Below, in pieces: positions 28,680-40,801 of a DNA stretch of 64,000 nt (position 1 is the first letter of the stretch; each line of letters opens with the position of its first letter). The notes under the pieces were generated by a model. That model was not told the origin of the DNA. It ran no database searches and saw nothing but the letters and a program-made list of their open reading frames with translations. Both the position numbers and the translations under genes were made by a program. Source of the DNA: Procambarus clarkii. Its lineage: Eukaryota > Arthropoda > Malacostraca > Decapoda > Cambaridae. The DNA is taken from NCBI RefSeq assembly GCF_040958095.1, contig NC_091228.1, positions 9,498,340 to 9,562,339 on the forward strand, given 5' to 3'.

Positions 28680-30240
28680 TTAACATTAAGAGGACACAAA
28701 AAAAAATTTGCTTCCTAGAGGTTGTAGATTTCCTCGAACTCCTCCTACGCCTGGCAGAAACCGAGGATGCAGCGAGCATTCCCCCTCTGGATCGCGACAC
28801 TGAGGCGCTGAAAGAGAAAACTTGCTGCTTTAGGGTCTCTTGTGGTGTCAATGAGCTTGGAACCAAGATCCTTAAACCTTCTTGCACTCTCTCCCCATGG
28901 GCTTAGGGTCTCAGACCCTATTGGAAGGAAGTTGAACGATGATCTAATTGCCTGTACTTTGCTGACTTGTCTCTTTCTCTGCGTGTCGCCGCGGCTCCTG
29001 CTTGGCCGGCAGAGAGGTTGATGTATGTGGTTGCCAGGGTGGATACACAAGTATAGTCCCATGCCAACTGTCTGCCACCCTTCCACTGTCGCAGTGTGAT
29101 TCCGTCTGGTCGGCCGGCAAAGCTAACAGAGTCACGGTTCAGTAGGTTGCGGGTCTCTCTCCGCTGGATACTGAGCAGAGGCAAGGCTTCTTTTAATGAT
29201 GTCATGACTTCGTCGTGTCTAGTGTGCCAACCACACGATTTTCCACAGTGCAGGCCATGCAATCCATATTCGTCAGCATCTGCCTCGCCGCAAATACACC
29301 TATGAACAGTGTGAATAGGGGCAGCAAGACGGAGAGCGACTGCAATACGGAGCTCTTGCGGATTAAGACGTGTGCCTGTCGCAGACCTTGGGACTGCCAA
29401 AAGGAAGTCCCCTGCATGGGGAGCCTGCACAGCTGTGAGGCCTGCACGATCACTGGGGGTTGTTAGCGCCTCCAGCAAAGCTGTGGCTTCTGTGTCTTTG
29501 TCCCAACTGGATTGTTTCTTGGCTTTCGGCATGGCTGGTCTGAGTGCTGGGTCTGCCATGGCACCCCATTTCGTGTCGTATTCCGTGTAGTGGGGGTCCT
29601 GTATCCCCGCTACATCACTTAGGGTGTCAGGTAGAATTTCCTTAACCAGGTCATCTGATGCTGAGGAGGAAGATAGGAAGGCTGGGACAGCAATTTGGGT
29701 AGCAGTGTGGACACCCAAGCCACCGAGCCTAACAGGAAGAGTGGATTGTTTCCACTGGCATTCGTTGAGGGAGAGGTTAACAACTTTTTCCAGCATGGTC
29801 TTCAGTAAGAGGTTATACTCTTCAAGCTTTCGGCTGTCGTAAGATGGGGCGCACCTAAGAAAGTAGGTTAGCCTGGGAAGGGATAGGCAGTTGGTGAGGA
29901 GATAAAAAGCATCGTGGGCATCGATATCACCTATTCTGTCTTCCATCCTCCTAAGGTCTGCGATTTTCTTGTCAAGGATCTCCTCAATGGCGTTAGACCC
30001 GAGGGGAGCTCCAAGGAGGGTGCTGTTCTCGGCCCTAATGACATGGGCTCCAGGCAAGGCAGACCTTATTCTAGCTACGATGTCTGGGTTGGAAGAGACT
30101 ACTTCACACTTGGAAGGGTTCAGGACAAGACCCAGGTTTACTTCTTGCTCTCTTATTTTCCTGATATCTGCCAAGAGATGGTCTACGGTGCCAGCTATAG
30201 TGCCATCATCCAAAAACCAGATGTTGAACTCGCTGGACAA
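28680..30240 (-). pseudogene. LINE: RT catalytic motif, thumb, CCHC and restriction-like endonuclease
   Basis: A 440-codon frame (30240-28918). Residues 9-12 are FLDD, the polymerase catalytic motif (YADD in most LINEs), followed by LNPSKCEVVSS. Residues 315 onward carry CICGEADADEYGLHGLHCGK and HTRHDE, the CCHC-type finger of R2-group proteins. RPDG at residue 377 and the aspartate in LAWDYTCV, about 18 residues later, form the PD-D/E nuclease core. A frameshift near 28945 leads to the family's C-terminal tail (SPWGESARRFKDLG, FLFQRLSVAIQRGNA) in another frame. This part of the protein primes and copies the element at a nicked target. The start here is not a true start; it is the edge of the insert. 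Confidence 0.82.
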
Positions 30241-30261
30241 TCTTTCTGTGATTTCTTTTAA

Positions 30262-31221
30262 GGGGGCTTATACGGGTTTCGTAAAAATTGTTCAATTTGT
30301 TTATAAATTTATTTATGAAATGGTTATAGAAAGAGCTGCAACTAGTCAAGTTTCAGCATCACACCCTAAAGAAAAGGAGAAAAAAATACACAACGTATTA
30401 TGCAACGAATTTTCAACACTTTCAAATAATTTCAGGGAACACATGTGTCAACTAAAATCATTTCTATAACACTCAGATATTAAACTAACACATAATAATA
30501 GATTGTATTGATCAGTTTTATCAAAAAACGTGTCTAGTGCAATAATAAATATTCAAAGTTACCCTTCCAAAAATATGCAATATATGATGTTTATAAATTT
30601 TTATAAAATCAACAAATGGATTTTGGACTAAAATGTCTCAATAGGTTTGTAGAAGCACAAACTCTACATATAAGGTGTAATTTGCATGTAAATTGATTAA
30701 TAAATGAAAGCTGAGAAACGCCTTGAAGTTGTAAATTACTTTCCAGAGTAAAATAAAGATCCAAGTTCGGCCACCTGTAGCTGAGCTTGACTTCGACAGA
30801 TTTCGTTCATAATTGGCACCCTTGCAGATAGGCATCCATTGAGCAAGGTGTGCAAGTTTCATGCAAATCCCTTGATAACAAACGAGAAAAAAAATTGGCC
30901 AAAAAAAAAACAGAAAAAAAAGAAAAAAAAAAAAAAAATTTACATATAAATATATTGCACATACATATTACAATTATTACAAGAGTTTGTGCTTCTACAG
31001 CACATAGTAGACATTTTAGTTGACACATGTGTTTCCTGAGATTATTTGAGAATGTTGAACATTCGTTGCATAATGCGTTGTGTATTTTTTTCTCCTTTTC
31101 TGTTTAGGGTGTGATGGTGAAACTTGGACCAGTTGCAGCCCTTTCTATAACCATTTCATAAAAAAAATATAAGCAAATTGAACAATTTTTACGAAACCCG
31201 TAATAAGCGTAATAAGCCCCC
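30262..31221. mobile_element. 960-bp TTAA-flanked inverted-repeat element (non-autonomous)
   Basis: Ends are GGGGGCTTAT at 30262 and its complement ending at 31221, continuing as inverted repeats of about 200 bases (ACGGGTTTCGTAAAAATTG and onward). TTAA is duplicated at 30258-30261 and 31222-31225. Removing the element plus one TTAA restores the LINE frame through FCLVL-KEITERL. Exact TTAA duplication is the hallmark of piggyBac- and Kolobok-type transposases. The right end carries a 10-base extra copy of CTTATTACG. No transposase is encoded, so it is a MITE-like passenger. Confidence 0.88.
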
Positions 31222-31227
31222 TTAAGA

Positions 31228-31774
31228 CTAAGCAGAAAAGAAGAGGAGCAAGAGGATCACCTTGCTGAAGACCTTCACATGATCTGATTTCATGTTCACC
31301 AAAGAGCAGTTTTGACTCACCACTGTAGCACGATAGTATGAACGGGTAGAGGGGCCGAGAATGGCGATGTACGGCACAAAGTACTGCATCTCTTCTGACC
31401 ATGTTGAAGGCATTCTTAAAGTCCAGTTTGAGCAGGGCCTTTTCATCAGAAATGTTGGTGATGTATGCTCGTGCTGCATGGGTAGCCGCTTCACAGCCTT
31501 GGGGGATTCCAAATCCTAGCTGGATTGGTTTCAGCAATTCAGCCGCTTGCTGGCTGACTACCCTCGTAGCAGCCTTGGCAATCAGGCGTCGGAGAGTGTT
31601 GCCAACAGCGATTGGCCTGATTCCATCGTCCTTCTTTTTGAGAGCACAGAAGGAGGCACCAAAAAAGAGAGGCCTGATGACCTCAGGTATCTCACCAGCC
31701 AGGCACATGTTGACGAACCTTGTGAGTTCCATAAGAAGATCTTGTGCAGCATCACCAACCGCAGGATTTAACAT
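31228..31774 (-). pseudogene. LINE: reverse transcriptase motifs before the catalytic site
   Basis: A frame of about 180 codons. FALK-like ASFCALKKKDDGIRPIAVGN and LRRLIAKAA match early RT motifs. QLGFGIPQGCEAATHAAR follows, then LKLDFKNAFNMVRRDA with the first catalytic aspartate, and LQQGDPLAPLLFCLVL, the motif before the catalytic loop. The frame then runs into the TTAA element, which separates it from FLDD at about 30215. The order and spacing show one polymerase cut in two by a later insertion. Confidence 0.85.
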
Positions 31775-32467
31775 TTGCGTTTTAACCCTGTAAAGCCGCC
31801 TGCTGACCCAGGTGGAAAAGAAAGGGCTGCTTTGTAAACCTCAGAGTCACCAACGATTAATGGGTCTGAAATGGTGTCAGCTGATGGCGGAACGATGTTG
31901 TCACCTTGAGGGGCTCTGGGTGGGTGCTTGCTTTGCAGGGCCCGTGCTGTGGCTGAGTTTCGAGGAGCAATTTTCTTGTCACTGGTGAGGACTCTAATAG
32001 CACTTGCGGTATTTCCCTCTTCAATTTTCTTGGTGATTTGTGCTCTGATTTTGTAAGTTTCCGGTACGTTGTTGTTACCATTTCTGCGGTGGATGTGTTT
32101 TGCTCGGAGAGGCAGGCGAACTAGGTTGTCCCCCCCTTGGGTATTCACTTATCGCCCTCAGGACCGAGGAAGCAAGCGATTTGTTCCTCCTTGCAGGGAC
32201 GGTGAGGCATACACTGCCAAACAGAAGGACATTATGCCACGCTTGAATGTTTTCCGGGGCATCATTGACCTTTTTCAGAAGATTACAGAGTTTGGCTGCT
32301 GCATTTGGGCGGGCTGCTTTAGGAATGTGTGGTAATGTTCTAGCAGACGTCGCTATGATCGCTTTGGTAAGGTTTTTGTTGCATACTTGGCAAAAACCTC
32401 TTTTAGGAGCAGTTGTTGGTACCTCAAGGTTTGTGGAGTCCTGCCCGACCGCTGGGACTCCTTCCAT
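31768..32467 (-). pseudogene. LINE: N-terminal region and linker
   Basis: Two frames, 32467-32075 and 32148-31768. The first holds FCQVCNKNLTKAIIATSART, a possible zinc-binding start, and HNVLLFGSVCLTVPARRNKS. The second holds RNGNNNVPETYKIRAQITKK, SATARALQSKHPPRAP and LSFPPGSAGGF, the last being the family's linker just before the polymerase. Both breaks are frameshifts. No upstream promoter is seen; the first frame begins about 30 bases inside unique sequence. Confidence 0.6.
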
Positions 32468-32529
32468 TTCAAGTCGGTTGGGAGAGTTAAACTGTGCATT
32501 GTTTTATAGAGGGGGGCAAACACGCTGGG

Positions 32530-32736
32530 TCATGGCCAAGCAACTGCCAGCAACTGGGTGTGGAGGCATCAACTGGGTGTGGAAAAAGCACCTGGGTGTG
32601 GAGCCAGCAACTGGGTGTGGAGCCAGCAACTGGGTGAGGAGCCAGCAACTGGGTGTGGAGGCCGTGGCTGGGTGTGGAGGCATCAACTGGGTGTGGAGCC
32701 ACCAACTGGGTGTGGAGGCCGCGGCTAGGTGTAGAG
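32530..32736. repeat. 19-bp tandem repeat (CTGGGTGTGGAGCCAGCAA)
   Basis: About eleven imperfect copies, register checked at 32592, 32611 and 32630. Variants include GGAGGCATCAA and GGAGGCCGCGG. Lies between the 5' end of the R2-group LINE and the (AC)n tract. Confidence 0.92.

Positions 32737-32803
<67 letters not shown>
32737..32803. repeat. (AC)n microsatellite
   Basis: GCGCGC then about 28 AC units, ending at the truncated 5' edge of the next LINE. Confidence 0.95.
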
Positions 32804-32808
<5 letters not shown>

Positions 32809-33697
32809 TTGCAGATGACGCAAAATTAATGAGAAGAGTTGTGACAGACGAGGATTGTAGGATCCTCCAAGAGGACTTAAACAGGCTGCAGAGATGGTCA
32901 GGGAAATGGCTACTGGAGTTTAACACCAGTAAATGTAAAGTTATGGAAATGGGATCAGGTGACAGGAGACCAAAGGGACAGTACACAATGAAGGGGAACA
33001 GCCTACCTGTAACGATTCGAGAAAGAGACCTGGGAGTGGATGTGACACCTAATCTAACTCCTGAGGCACATATAAATAGGATAACGACAGCAGCGTACTC
33101 TACACTGGCGAAAATTAGAACTTCATTCAGGAACCTAAATGAGGAAGCTTTTAGGGCGCTTTACACTGCCTACGTGAGACCCGTCTTAGAGTATGCCGCG
33201 CCATGATGGAGCCCCCACCTGAAGAAACACATAAAGAAACTGGAGAAGGTTCAGAGGTTTGCGACGAGGCTTGTCCCAGAGCTACGAGGGATGGGATATG
33301 AAGAGCGGCTGAAGGAACTGAACCTTACGACACTAGAGAAAAGAAGGGAGAGAGGAGATATGATAGGGACATATAAAATACTCAGGGGAATTGACAAAGT
33401 GGAAATAGATGAAATGTTCACACGTAATAATAACAGAACGAGGGGACATGGGTGGAAACTGGAAACTCAGATGAGTCACAGAGATGTTAGGAAGTTTTCT
33501 TTTAGCGTGAGAGTAGTAGAAAAATGAAATGCACTTGGGGAACAGGTTGTGGAAGCAAATACTATTCATACTTTTAAAACTAGGTATGATAGGGAAATGG
33601 GACAGGAGTCATTGCTGTAAACAACCGATAGCTAGAAAGGCGGGATCCAAGAGTCAATGCTCGATCCTGCAAGCACATATAGGTGAGTACATATAGG
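32804..33697 (+). mobile_element. 5'-truncated jockey/CR1-like LINE, second copy
   Basis: Same family as 5515-6448 but longer at the 5' end: it starts at the catalytic FADDAKLM. Coding continues with LLEFNTSKCKVMEMG, IRERDLGVDVTPNLTPEAH, RTSFRNLNEEAFRALYTAYV, then an in-frame stop within EYAAP-WSPHL near 33206. It resumes to ETQMSHRDVRKFSFSVRVV, then another stop near 33525. The tail ends in two copies of ATATAGGTGAGTAC. (AC)n lies on both sides, so it may have inserted into one microsatellite. Confidence 0.9.
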
Positions 33698-33699
33698 TG

Positions 33700-33804
<105 letters not shown>

Positions 33805-34193
33805 GTCGTACCTAGTAGCCAGAACTCACTTCTCAGCCTACTATGCAAGGCCCGATTTGCCTAATAAGCCAAGTTTTCATGAATTAATGTTTTTCGTCTA
33901 CCTAACCTACCTAACCTAACCTAACCTAGCTTTTTTTGGCTACCTAACCTAACCTTACCTATATATATAGGTTAGGTTAGGTTAGGTAGGGTTGGTTAGG
34001 TTCGGTCATATATCTACGTTAATTTTAACTCCAATAAAAAAAAATTGACCTCAAACATAGTGAAAAGGGTAGCTTTAGCATTTCATAAGAAAAAAATTAT
34101 AGTAAATCTATTAATTCATGAAAACTTGGCTTATTAGGCAAATCGGGCCTTGAATAGTAGGCTGAGAAGTGAGTTCTGGCTACTAGGTACGAC
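33805..34193 (+). mobile_element. GTCGTACC MITE, copy 3
   Basis: 389 bases, same ends and orientation as copies 1 and 2. Inner palindrome is CCTTACCTATATATATAGG in place of CCTATAAAGATAGG. Confidence 0.92.
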
Positions 34194-34257
<64 letters not shown>

Positions 34258-34259
34258 AT
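34194..34259. repeat. (AT)n microsatellite
   Basis: Alternating AT with AATATA and GTATATG steps, between MITE copies 3 and 4. Confidence 0.95.
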
Positions 34260-34648
34260 GTCGTACCTAATAGCCAGAACGCACTTCTATGCCTACTATG
34301 CAAGGCCCAATTTGCCTAATAAGCCAAGTTTTCATGAATTAGTTGTTTTTCGACTACCTAACCTACCTAACCTAACCTAACCTAACTTTTTCGGCTACCT
34401 AACCTAACCTAACCTATAAAGATAGGTTAGGTTAGGTTAGGTAGGGTTGGTTAGGTTCGGTCATATATCTACGTTAATTTTAACTCCAATAAAAAAAAAT
34501 TGACCTCATACGTAATGAAATGGGTAGCTTTATCATTTGATAAGAAAAAAATTAGAGAAAATATATTAATTCAGGAAAACTTGGCTTATTAGGCAAATCG
34601 GGCCTTGAATAGTAGGCTGAGAAGTGCGTTCTGGCTACTAGGTACGAC
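34260..34648 (+). mobile_element. GTCGTACC MITE, copy 4
   Basis: 389 bases. The left end reads GTCGTACCTAATAGCCAG, slightly diverged; otherwise like copies 1-3. Confidence 0.92.
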
Positions 34649-34652
34649 ATAT

Positions 34653-34726
<74 letters not shown>
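34649..34726. repeat. (AT)n microsatellite
   Basis: ATATTATATAAT then alternating AT, between MITE copies 4 and 5. Confidence 0.95.
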
Positions 34727-34729
<3 letters not shown>

Positions 34730-34984
34730 GTACCTAGTAGCCAGAACTCACTTCTCAGCCTACTATTCAAGGCCCGATTTGCCTAATAAGCCAAGTTTTC
34801 CTGAATTAATATATTTACTATAATTTTTTTCTTATGAAATGATAAAGCAACCCTTTTCTCTATGTATGAGGTCAATTTTTTTTATTGGAGTTAAAATTAA
34901 CGTAGATATATGACCGAACCTAACCAACCCTACCTAACCTAACCTAACCTATATTTATAGGTAAGGTTAGGTTAGGTAGCCAAA
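34727..34984 (-). mobile_element. GTCGTACC MITE, copy 5, cut by the assembly gap
   Basis: Starts with GTCGTACCTAGTAGCCAGA, but its interior matches the right half of the other copies in reverse complement, so it is inverted. After 258 bases it runs into N. Confidence 0.88.
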
Positions 34985-35484
34985 NNNNNNNNNNNNNNNN
35001 NNNNNNNNNNNNNNNNNNNNNNNNNNNNNNNNNNNNNNNNNNNNNNNNNNNNNNNNNNNNNNNNNNNNNNNNNNNNNNNNNNNNNNNNNNNNNNNNNNNN
35101 NNNNNNNNNNNNNNNNNNNNNNNNNNNNNNNNNNNNNNNNNNNNNNNNNNNNNNNNNNNNNNNNNNNNNNNNNNNNNNNNNNNNNNNNNNNNNNNNNNNN
35201 NNNNNNNNNNNNNNNNNNNNNNNNNNNNNNNNNNNNNNNNNNNNNNNNNNNNNNNNNNNNNNNNNNNNNNNNNNNNNNNNNNNNNNNNNNNNNNNNNNNN
35301 NNNNNNNNNNNNNNNNNNNNNNNNNNNNNNNNNNNNNNNNNNNNNNNNNNNNNNNNNNNNNNNNNNNNNNNNNNNNNNNNNNNNNNNNNNNNNNNNNNNN
35401 NNNNNNNNNNNNNNNNNNNNNNNNNNNNNNNNNNNNNNNNNNNNNNNNNNNNNNNNNNNNNNNNNNNNNNNNNNNNNNNNNNNN
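34985..35484. other. Assembly gap, 500 N
   Basis: Exactly 500 undetermined bases, probably a default gap size. The transition from MITE to satellite is therefore unseen, and true distance and orientation across it are uncertain. Confidence 0.99.
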
Positions 35485-35498
35485 TGCTGAGGGTACTG

Positions 35499-38400
35499 GT
35501 GGTGGTACTGAGGGTACTGGTGGTGGTACTGAGGGTACTGGTGGTGGTACTGAAGGTACTAGTGGTGGTACTGATGGTACTGGTGGTGGTAATGAGGGTA
35601 CTGGTGGTGGTACTGAAGGTACTGGTGGTGGTACTGAAGGTACTGGTGGTGGTAATGAGGGTACTGGTGGTGGTGCTGAGGGTACTGGTGGTGGTACTGA
35701 GGGTACTGGTGGTGGTACTGAGGGTACTGGTGGTGGTACTGAAGGTACTGGTGGTGGTAATGAAGGTACTGGTGGTGGTACTGAGGGTACTGGTGGTGGT
35801 ACTGAGGGTACTGGTGGTGGTACTGAAGGTACTGGTGGTGGTAATGAGGGTACTGGTGGTGGTACTGAAGGTACTGGTGGTGGTAATGAGGGTACTGGTG
35901 GTGGTACTGAAGGTACTGGTGGTGGTAATGAGGGTACTGGTGGTGGTACTGAGGGTACTGGTGGTGGTACTGAAGGTACTGGTGGTGGTACTGAGGGTAC
36001 TGGTGGTGGTACCTAGGGTACTGGTGTTGGTACTGAAGGTACTGGTGGTGGTAATGAGGGTACTGGTGGTGGTAATGAGGGTACTGGTGGTGGTAATGAG
36101 GGTACTGGTGGTGGTACTGAAGGTACTGGTGGTGGTACTGAGGGTACTGGTGGTGGTACCTAGGGTACTGGTGTTGGTACTGAAGGTACTGGTGGTGGTA
36201 ATGAGGGTACTGGTGGTGGTACTGAAGGTACTGGTGGTGGTAATGAGGGTACTGGTGGTGGTGCTGAGGGTACTGGTGGTGGTACTGAAGGTACTGGTGG
36301 TGGTAATGAGGGTACTGGTGGTGGTACTGAAGGTACTGGTGGTGGTAATGAGGGTACTGGTGGTGGTACTGAAGGTACTGGTGGTGGTACTGAAGGTACT
36401 GGTGGTGGTACTGAGGGTACTGGTGGTGGTACTGAGGGTACTGGTGGTGGTACTGAAGGTACTGGTGGTGGTAATGAGGGTACTGGTGGTGGTACTGAGG
36501 GTACTAGTGGTGGTACTGAGGGTACTGGTGGTGGTACTGAAGGTACTGGTGGTGGTAATGAGGGTACTGGTGGTGGTACTGAGGGTACTGGTGGTGGTAC
36601 TGAGGGTACTGGTGGTGGTACTGAAGGTACTGGTGGTCGTACTGAGGGTACTGGTGGTGGTCCGGAGGGTACTGGTGGTGGTACTGAAGGTACTGGTGGT
36701 GGTCATGAGGGTGCTGGTGGTGGTACTGAAGGTACTGGTGGTGGTACTGAGGGTACTGGTGGTGGTACCTAGGGTACTGGTGTTGGTACTGAAGGTACTG
36801 GTGGTGGTAATGAGGGTACTGGTGGTGGTAATGAGGGTACTGGTGGTGGTAATGAGGGTACTGGTGGTGGTACTGAGGGCACTGGTGGTGGTACTGAGGG
36901 TACTGGTGGTGGTAATGAGGGCACTGGTGGTGGTCCGGAGGGTACTGGAGGTGGTCCTGAAGGTACTGGTGGTGGTACTGAGGGTACTGGTGGTGGTACT
37001 GAGGGTACTGGTGGTGGTACTGAAGGTACTGGTGGTGGTAATGAGGGTACTGGTGGTGGTACTGAGGGTACTAGTGGTGGTACTGAGGGTACTGGTGGTG
37101 GTACTGAAGGTACTGGTGGTGGTAATGAGGGTACTGGTGGTGGTACTGAGGGTACTGGTGGTGGTACTGAGGGTACTGGTGGTGGTACTGAAGGTACTGG
37201 TGGTCGTACTGAGGGTACTGGTGGTGGTCCGGAGGGTACTGGTGGTGGTACTGAAGGTACTGGTGGTGGTCATGAGGGTGCTGGTGGTGGTACTGAAGGT
37301 ACTGGTGGTGGTACTGAGGGTACTGGTGGTGGTACCTAGGGTACTGGTGTTGGTACTGAAGGTACTGGTGGTGGTAATGAGGGTACTGGTGGTGGTAATG
37401 AGGGTACTGGTGGTGGTAATGAGGGTACTGGTGGTGGTACTGAGGGCACTGGTGGTGGTACTGAGGGTACTGGTGGTGGTAATGAGGGCACTGGTGGTGG
37501 TCCGGAGGGTACTGGAGGTGGTCCTGAAGGTACTGGTGGTGGTAATGAGGGTACTGGTGGTGGTGCTGAGGGTACTGGTGGTGGTACTGAAGGTACTGGT
37601 GGTGGTAATGAGGGTATTGGTGGTGGTACTGAAGGTACTGGTGGTGGTACTGAAGGTACTGGTGGTGGTACTGAGGGTACTGGTGGTGGTACTGAGGGTA
37701 CTGGTGGTTGTACTGAAGGTACTGGTGGTGGTAATGAGGGTACTGGTGGTGGTACTGAAGGTACTGGTGGTGGTAATGAAGGTACTGGTGGTGGTACTGA
37801 GGGTACTGGTGGTGGTACTGAGGGTACTGGTGGTGGTACTGAAGGTACTGGTGGTGGTAATGAGGGTACTGGTGGTGGTACTGAAGGTACTGGTGGTGGT
37901 AATGAGGGTACTGGTGGTTGTACTGAAGGTACTGGTGGTGGTACTGAAGGTACTGGTGGTGGTACTGAGGGTACTGGTGGTGGTACTGAGGGTACTGGTG
38001 GTGGTACTGAGGGTACTGGTGGTGGTACTGAGGGTACTGGTGGTGGTACGGAAGGTACTGGTGGTGGTAATGAGGGTACTGGTGGTGGTACTGAAGGTAC
38101 TGGTGGTGGTACTGAAGGTACTGGTGGTGGTACTGAGGGTACTGTGGTGGTACTGAGGGTACTGGTGGTGGTACTGAGGGTACTGGTGGTGGTACTGAAT
38201 GTACTGGTGGTGGTAATGAGGGTACTGGTGGTGGTAATGAGGGTACTGGTGGTGGTAATGAGGGTACTGGTGGTGGTAATGAGGGTACTGGTGGTGGTAA
38301 TGAGGGTACTGGTGGTGGTACTGAGGGTACTGGTGGTGGTGCTGAGGGTACTGGTGGTGGTACTGAGGGTACTGGTGGTGGTACTGAAGGTACTGGTGGT

Positions 38401-40801
38401 GGTACTAAAGGTACTGGTGGTGGTGCTGAGGGTACTGGTGGTGGTGCTGAGGGTACTGGTGGTGGTGCTGAGGGTACTGGTGGTGGTACTGAGGGTACTG
38501 GTGGTGGTACTGAAGGTACTGGTGGTGGTACTAAAGGTACTGGTGGTGGTGCTGAGGGTACTGGTGGTGGTACTGAAGGTACTGGTGGTGGTACTGCAGG
38601 TACTGGTGGTGGTAATGAGGGTACTGGTGGTGGTGCTGAGGGTACTGGTGGTGGTACTGAGGGTACTGGTGGTGGTACTGAGGGTACTGGTGGTGGTACT
38701 GAAGGTACTAGTGGTGGTACTGATGGTACTGGTGGTGGTAATGAGGGTACTGGTGGTGGTACTGAAGGTACTGGTGGTGGTACTGAAGGTACTGGTGGTG
38801 GTAATGAGGGTACTGGTGGTGGTGCTGAGGGTACTGGTGGTGGTACTGAGGGTACTGGTGGTGGTACTGAGGGTACTGGTGGTGGTACTGAAGGTACTGG
38901 TGGTGGTAATGAAGGTACTGGTGGTGGTACTGAGGGTACTGGTGGTGGTACTGAGGGTACTGGTGGTGGTACTGAAGGTACTGGTGGTGGTAATGAGGGT
39001 ACTGGTGGTGGTACTGAAGGTACTGGTGGTGGTAATGAGGGTACTGGTGGTGGTACTGAAGGTACTGGTGGTGGTAATGAGGGTACTGGTGGTGGTACTG
39101 AGGGTACTGGTGGTGGTACTGAAGGTACTGGTGGTGGTACTGAGGGTACTGGTGGTGGTACCTAGGGTACTGGTGTTGGTACTGAAGGTACTGGTGGTGG
39201 TAATGAGGGTACTGGTGGTGGTAATGAGGGTACTGGTGGTGGTAATGAGGGTACTGGTGGTGGTACTGAAGGTACTGGTGGTGGTACTGAGGGTACTGGT
39301 GGTGGTACCTAGGGTACTGGTGTTGGTACTGAAGGTACTGGTGGTGGTAATGAGGGTACTGGTGGTGGTACTGAAGGTACTGGTGGTGGTAATGAGGGTA
39401 CTGGTGGTGGTGCTGAGGGTACTGGTGGTGGTACTGAAGGTACTGGTGGTGGTAATGAGGGTACTGGTGGTGGTACTGAAGGTACTGGTGGTGGTAATGA
39501 GGGTACTGGTGGTGGTACTGAAGGTACTGGTGGTGGTACTGAAGGTACTGGTGGTGGTACTGAGGGTACTGGTGGTGGTACTGAGGGTACTGGTGGTGGT
39601 ACTGAAGGTACTGGTGGTGGTAATGAGGGTACTGGTGGTGGTACTGAGGGTACTAGTGGTGGTACTGAGGGTACTGGTGGTGGTACTGAAGGTACTGGTG
39701 GTGGTAATGAGGGTACTGGTGGTGGTACTGAGGGTACTGGTGGTGGTACTGAGGGTACTGGTGGTGGTACTGAAGGTACTGGTGGTCGTACTGAGGGTAC
39801 TGGTGGTGGTCCGGAGGGTACTGGTGGTGGTACTGAAGGTACTGGTGGTGGTCATGAGGGTGCTGGTGGTGGTACTGAAGGTACTGGTGGTGGTACTGAG
39901 GGTACTGGTGGTGGTACCTAGGGTACTGGTGTTGGTACTGAAGGTACTGGTGGTGGTAATGAGGGTACTGGTGGTGGTAATGAGGGTACTGGTGGTGGTA
40001 ATGAGGGTACTGGTGGTGGTACTGAGGGCACTGGTGGTGGTACTGAGGGTACTGGTGGTGGTAATGAGGGCACTGGTGGTGGTCCGGAGGGTACTGGAGG
40101 TGGTCCTGAAGGTACTGGTGGTGGTAATGAGGGTACTGGTGGTGGTGCTGAGGGTACTGGTGGTGGTACTGAAGGTACTGGTGGTGGTAATGAGGGTATT
40201 GGTGGTGGTACTGAAGGTACTGGTGGTGGTACTGAAGGTACTGGTGGTGGTACTGAGGGTACTGGTGGTGGTACTGAGGGTACTGGTGGTTGTACTGAAG
40301 GTACTGGTGGTGGTAATGAGGGTACTGGTGGTGGTACTGAAGGTACTGGTGGTGGTAATGAAGGTACTGGTGGTGGTACTGAGGGTACTGGTGGTGGTAC
40401 TGAGGGTACTGGTGGTGGTACTGAAGGTACTGGTGGTGGTAATGAGGGTACTGGTGGTGGTACTGAAGGTACTGGTGGTGGTAATGAGGGTACTGGTGGG
40501 GGTACTGAAGGTACTGGTGGTGGTACTGAGGGTACTGGTGGTGGTACTGAAGGTACTGGTGGTGGTAATGAGGGTACTGGTGGTGGTACTGAAGGTACTG
40601 GTGGTGGTGCTGAGGGTACTGGTGGTGGTACTGAGGGTACTGGTGGTGGTACTGAGGGTACTGGTGGTGGTACTGAGGGTACTGGTGGCGGTACGGAAGG
40701 TACTGGTGGTGGTAATGAGGGTACTGGTGGTGGTACTGAAGGTACTGGTGGTGGTACTGAAGGTACTGGTGGTGGTACTGAGGGTACTGTGGTGGTACTG
40801 A
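35499..40801. repeat. Higher-order repeats within the satellite (about 2.6-3.1 kb)
   Basis: ACCTAGG markers at 36011, 36158 and 36767 recur at 39160, 39307 and 39916, each offset by 3149 bases. Within the first block a 567-bp (27-unit) tandem duplication gives an extra marker at 37334. A 20-bp unit with GTACTGTGGTGG recurs at 38141 and 40786 (2645 bases) and at 44479. Confidence 0.85.

Noticed and set aside
29096..30469. Plus-strand frames opposite the R2-group LINE
   Set aside because: Shadow frames of the minus-strand RT and nuclease; their sequence matches nothing recognisable.
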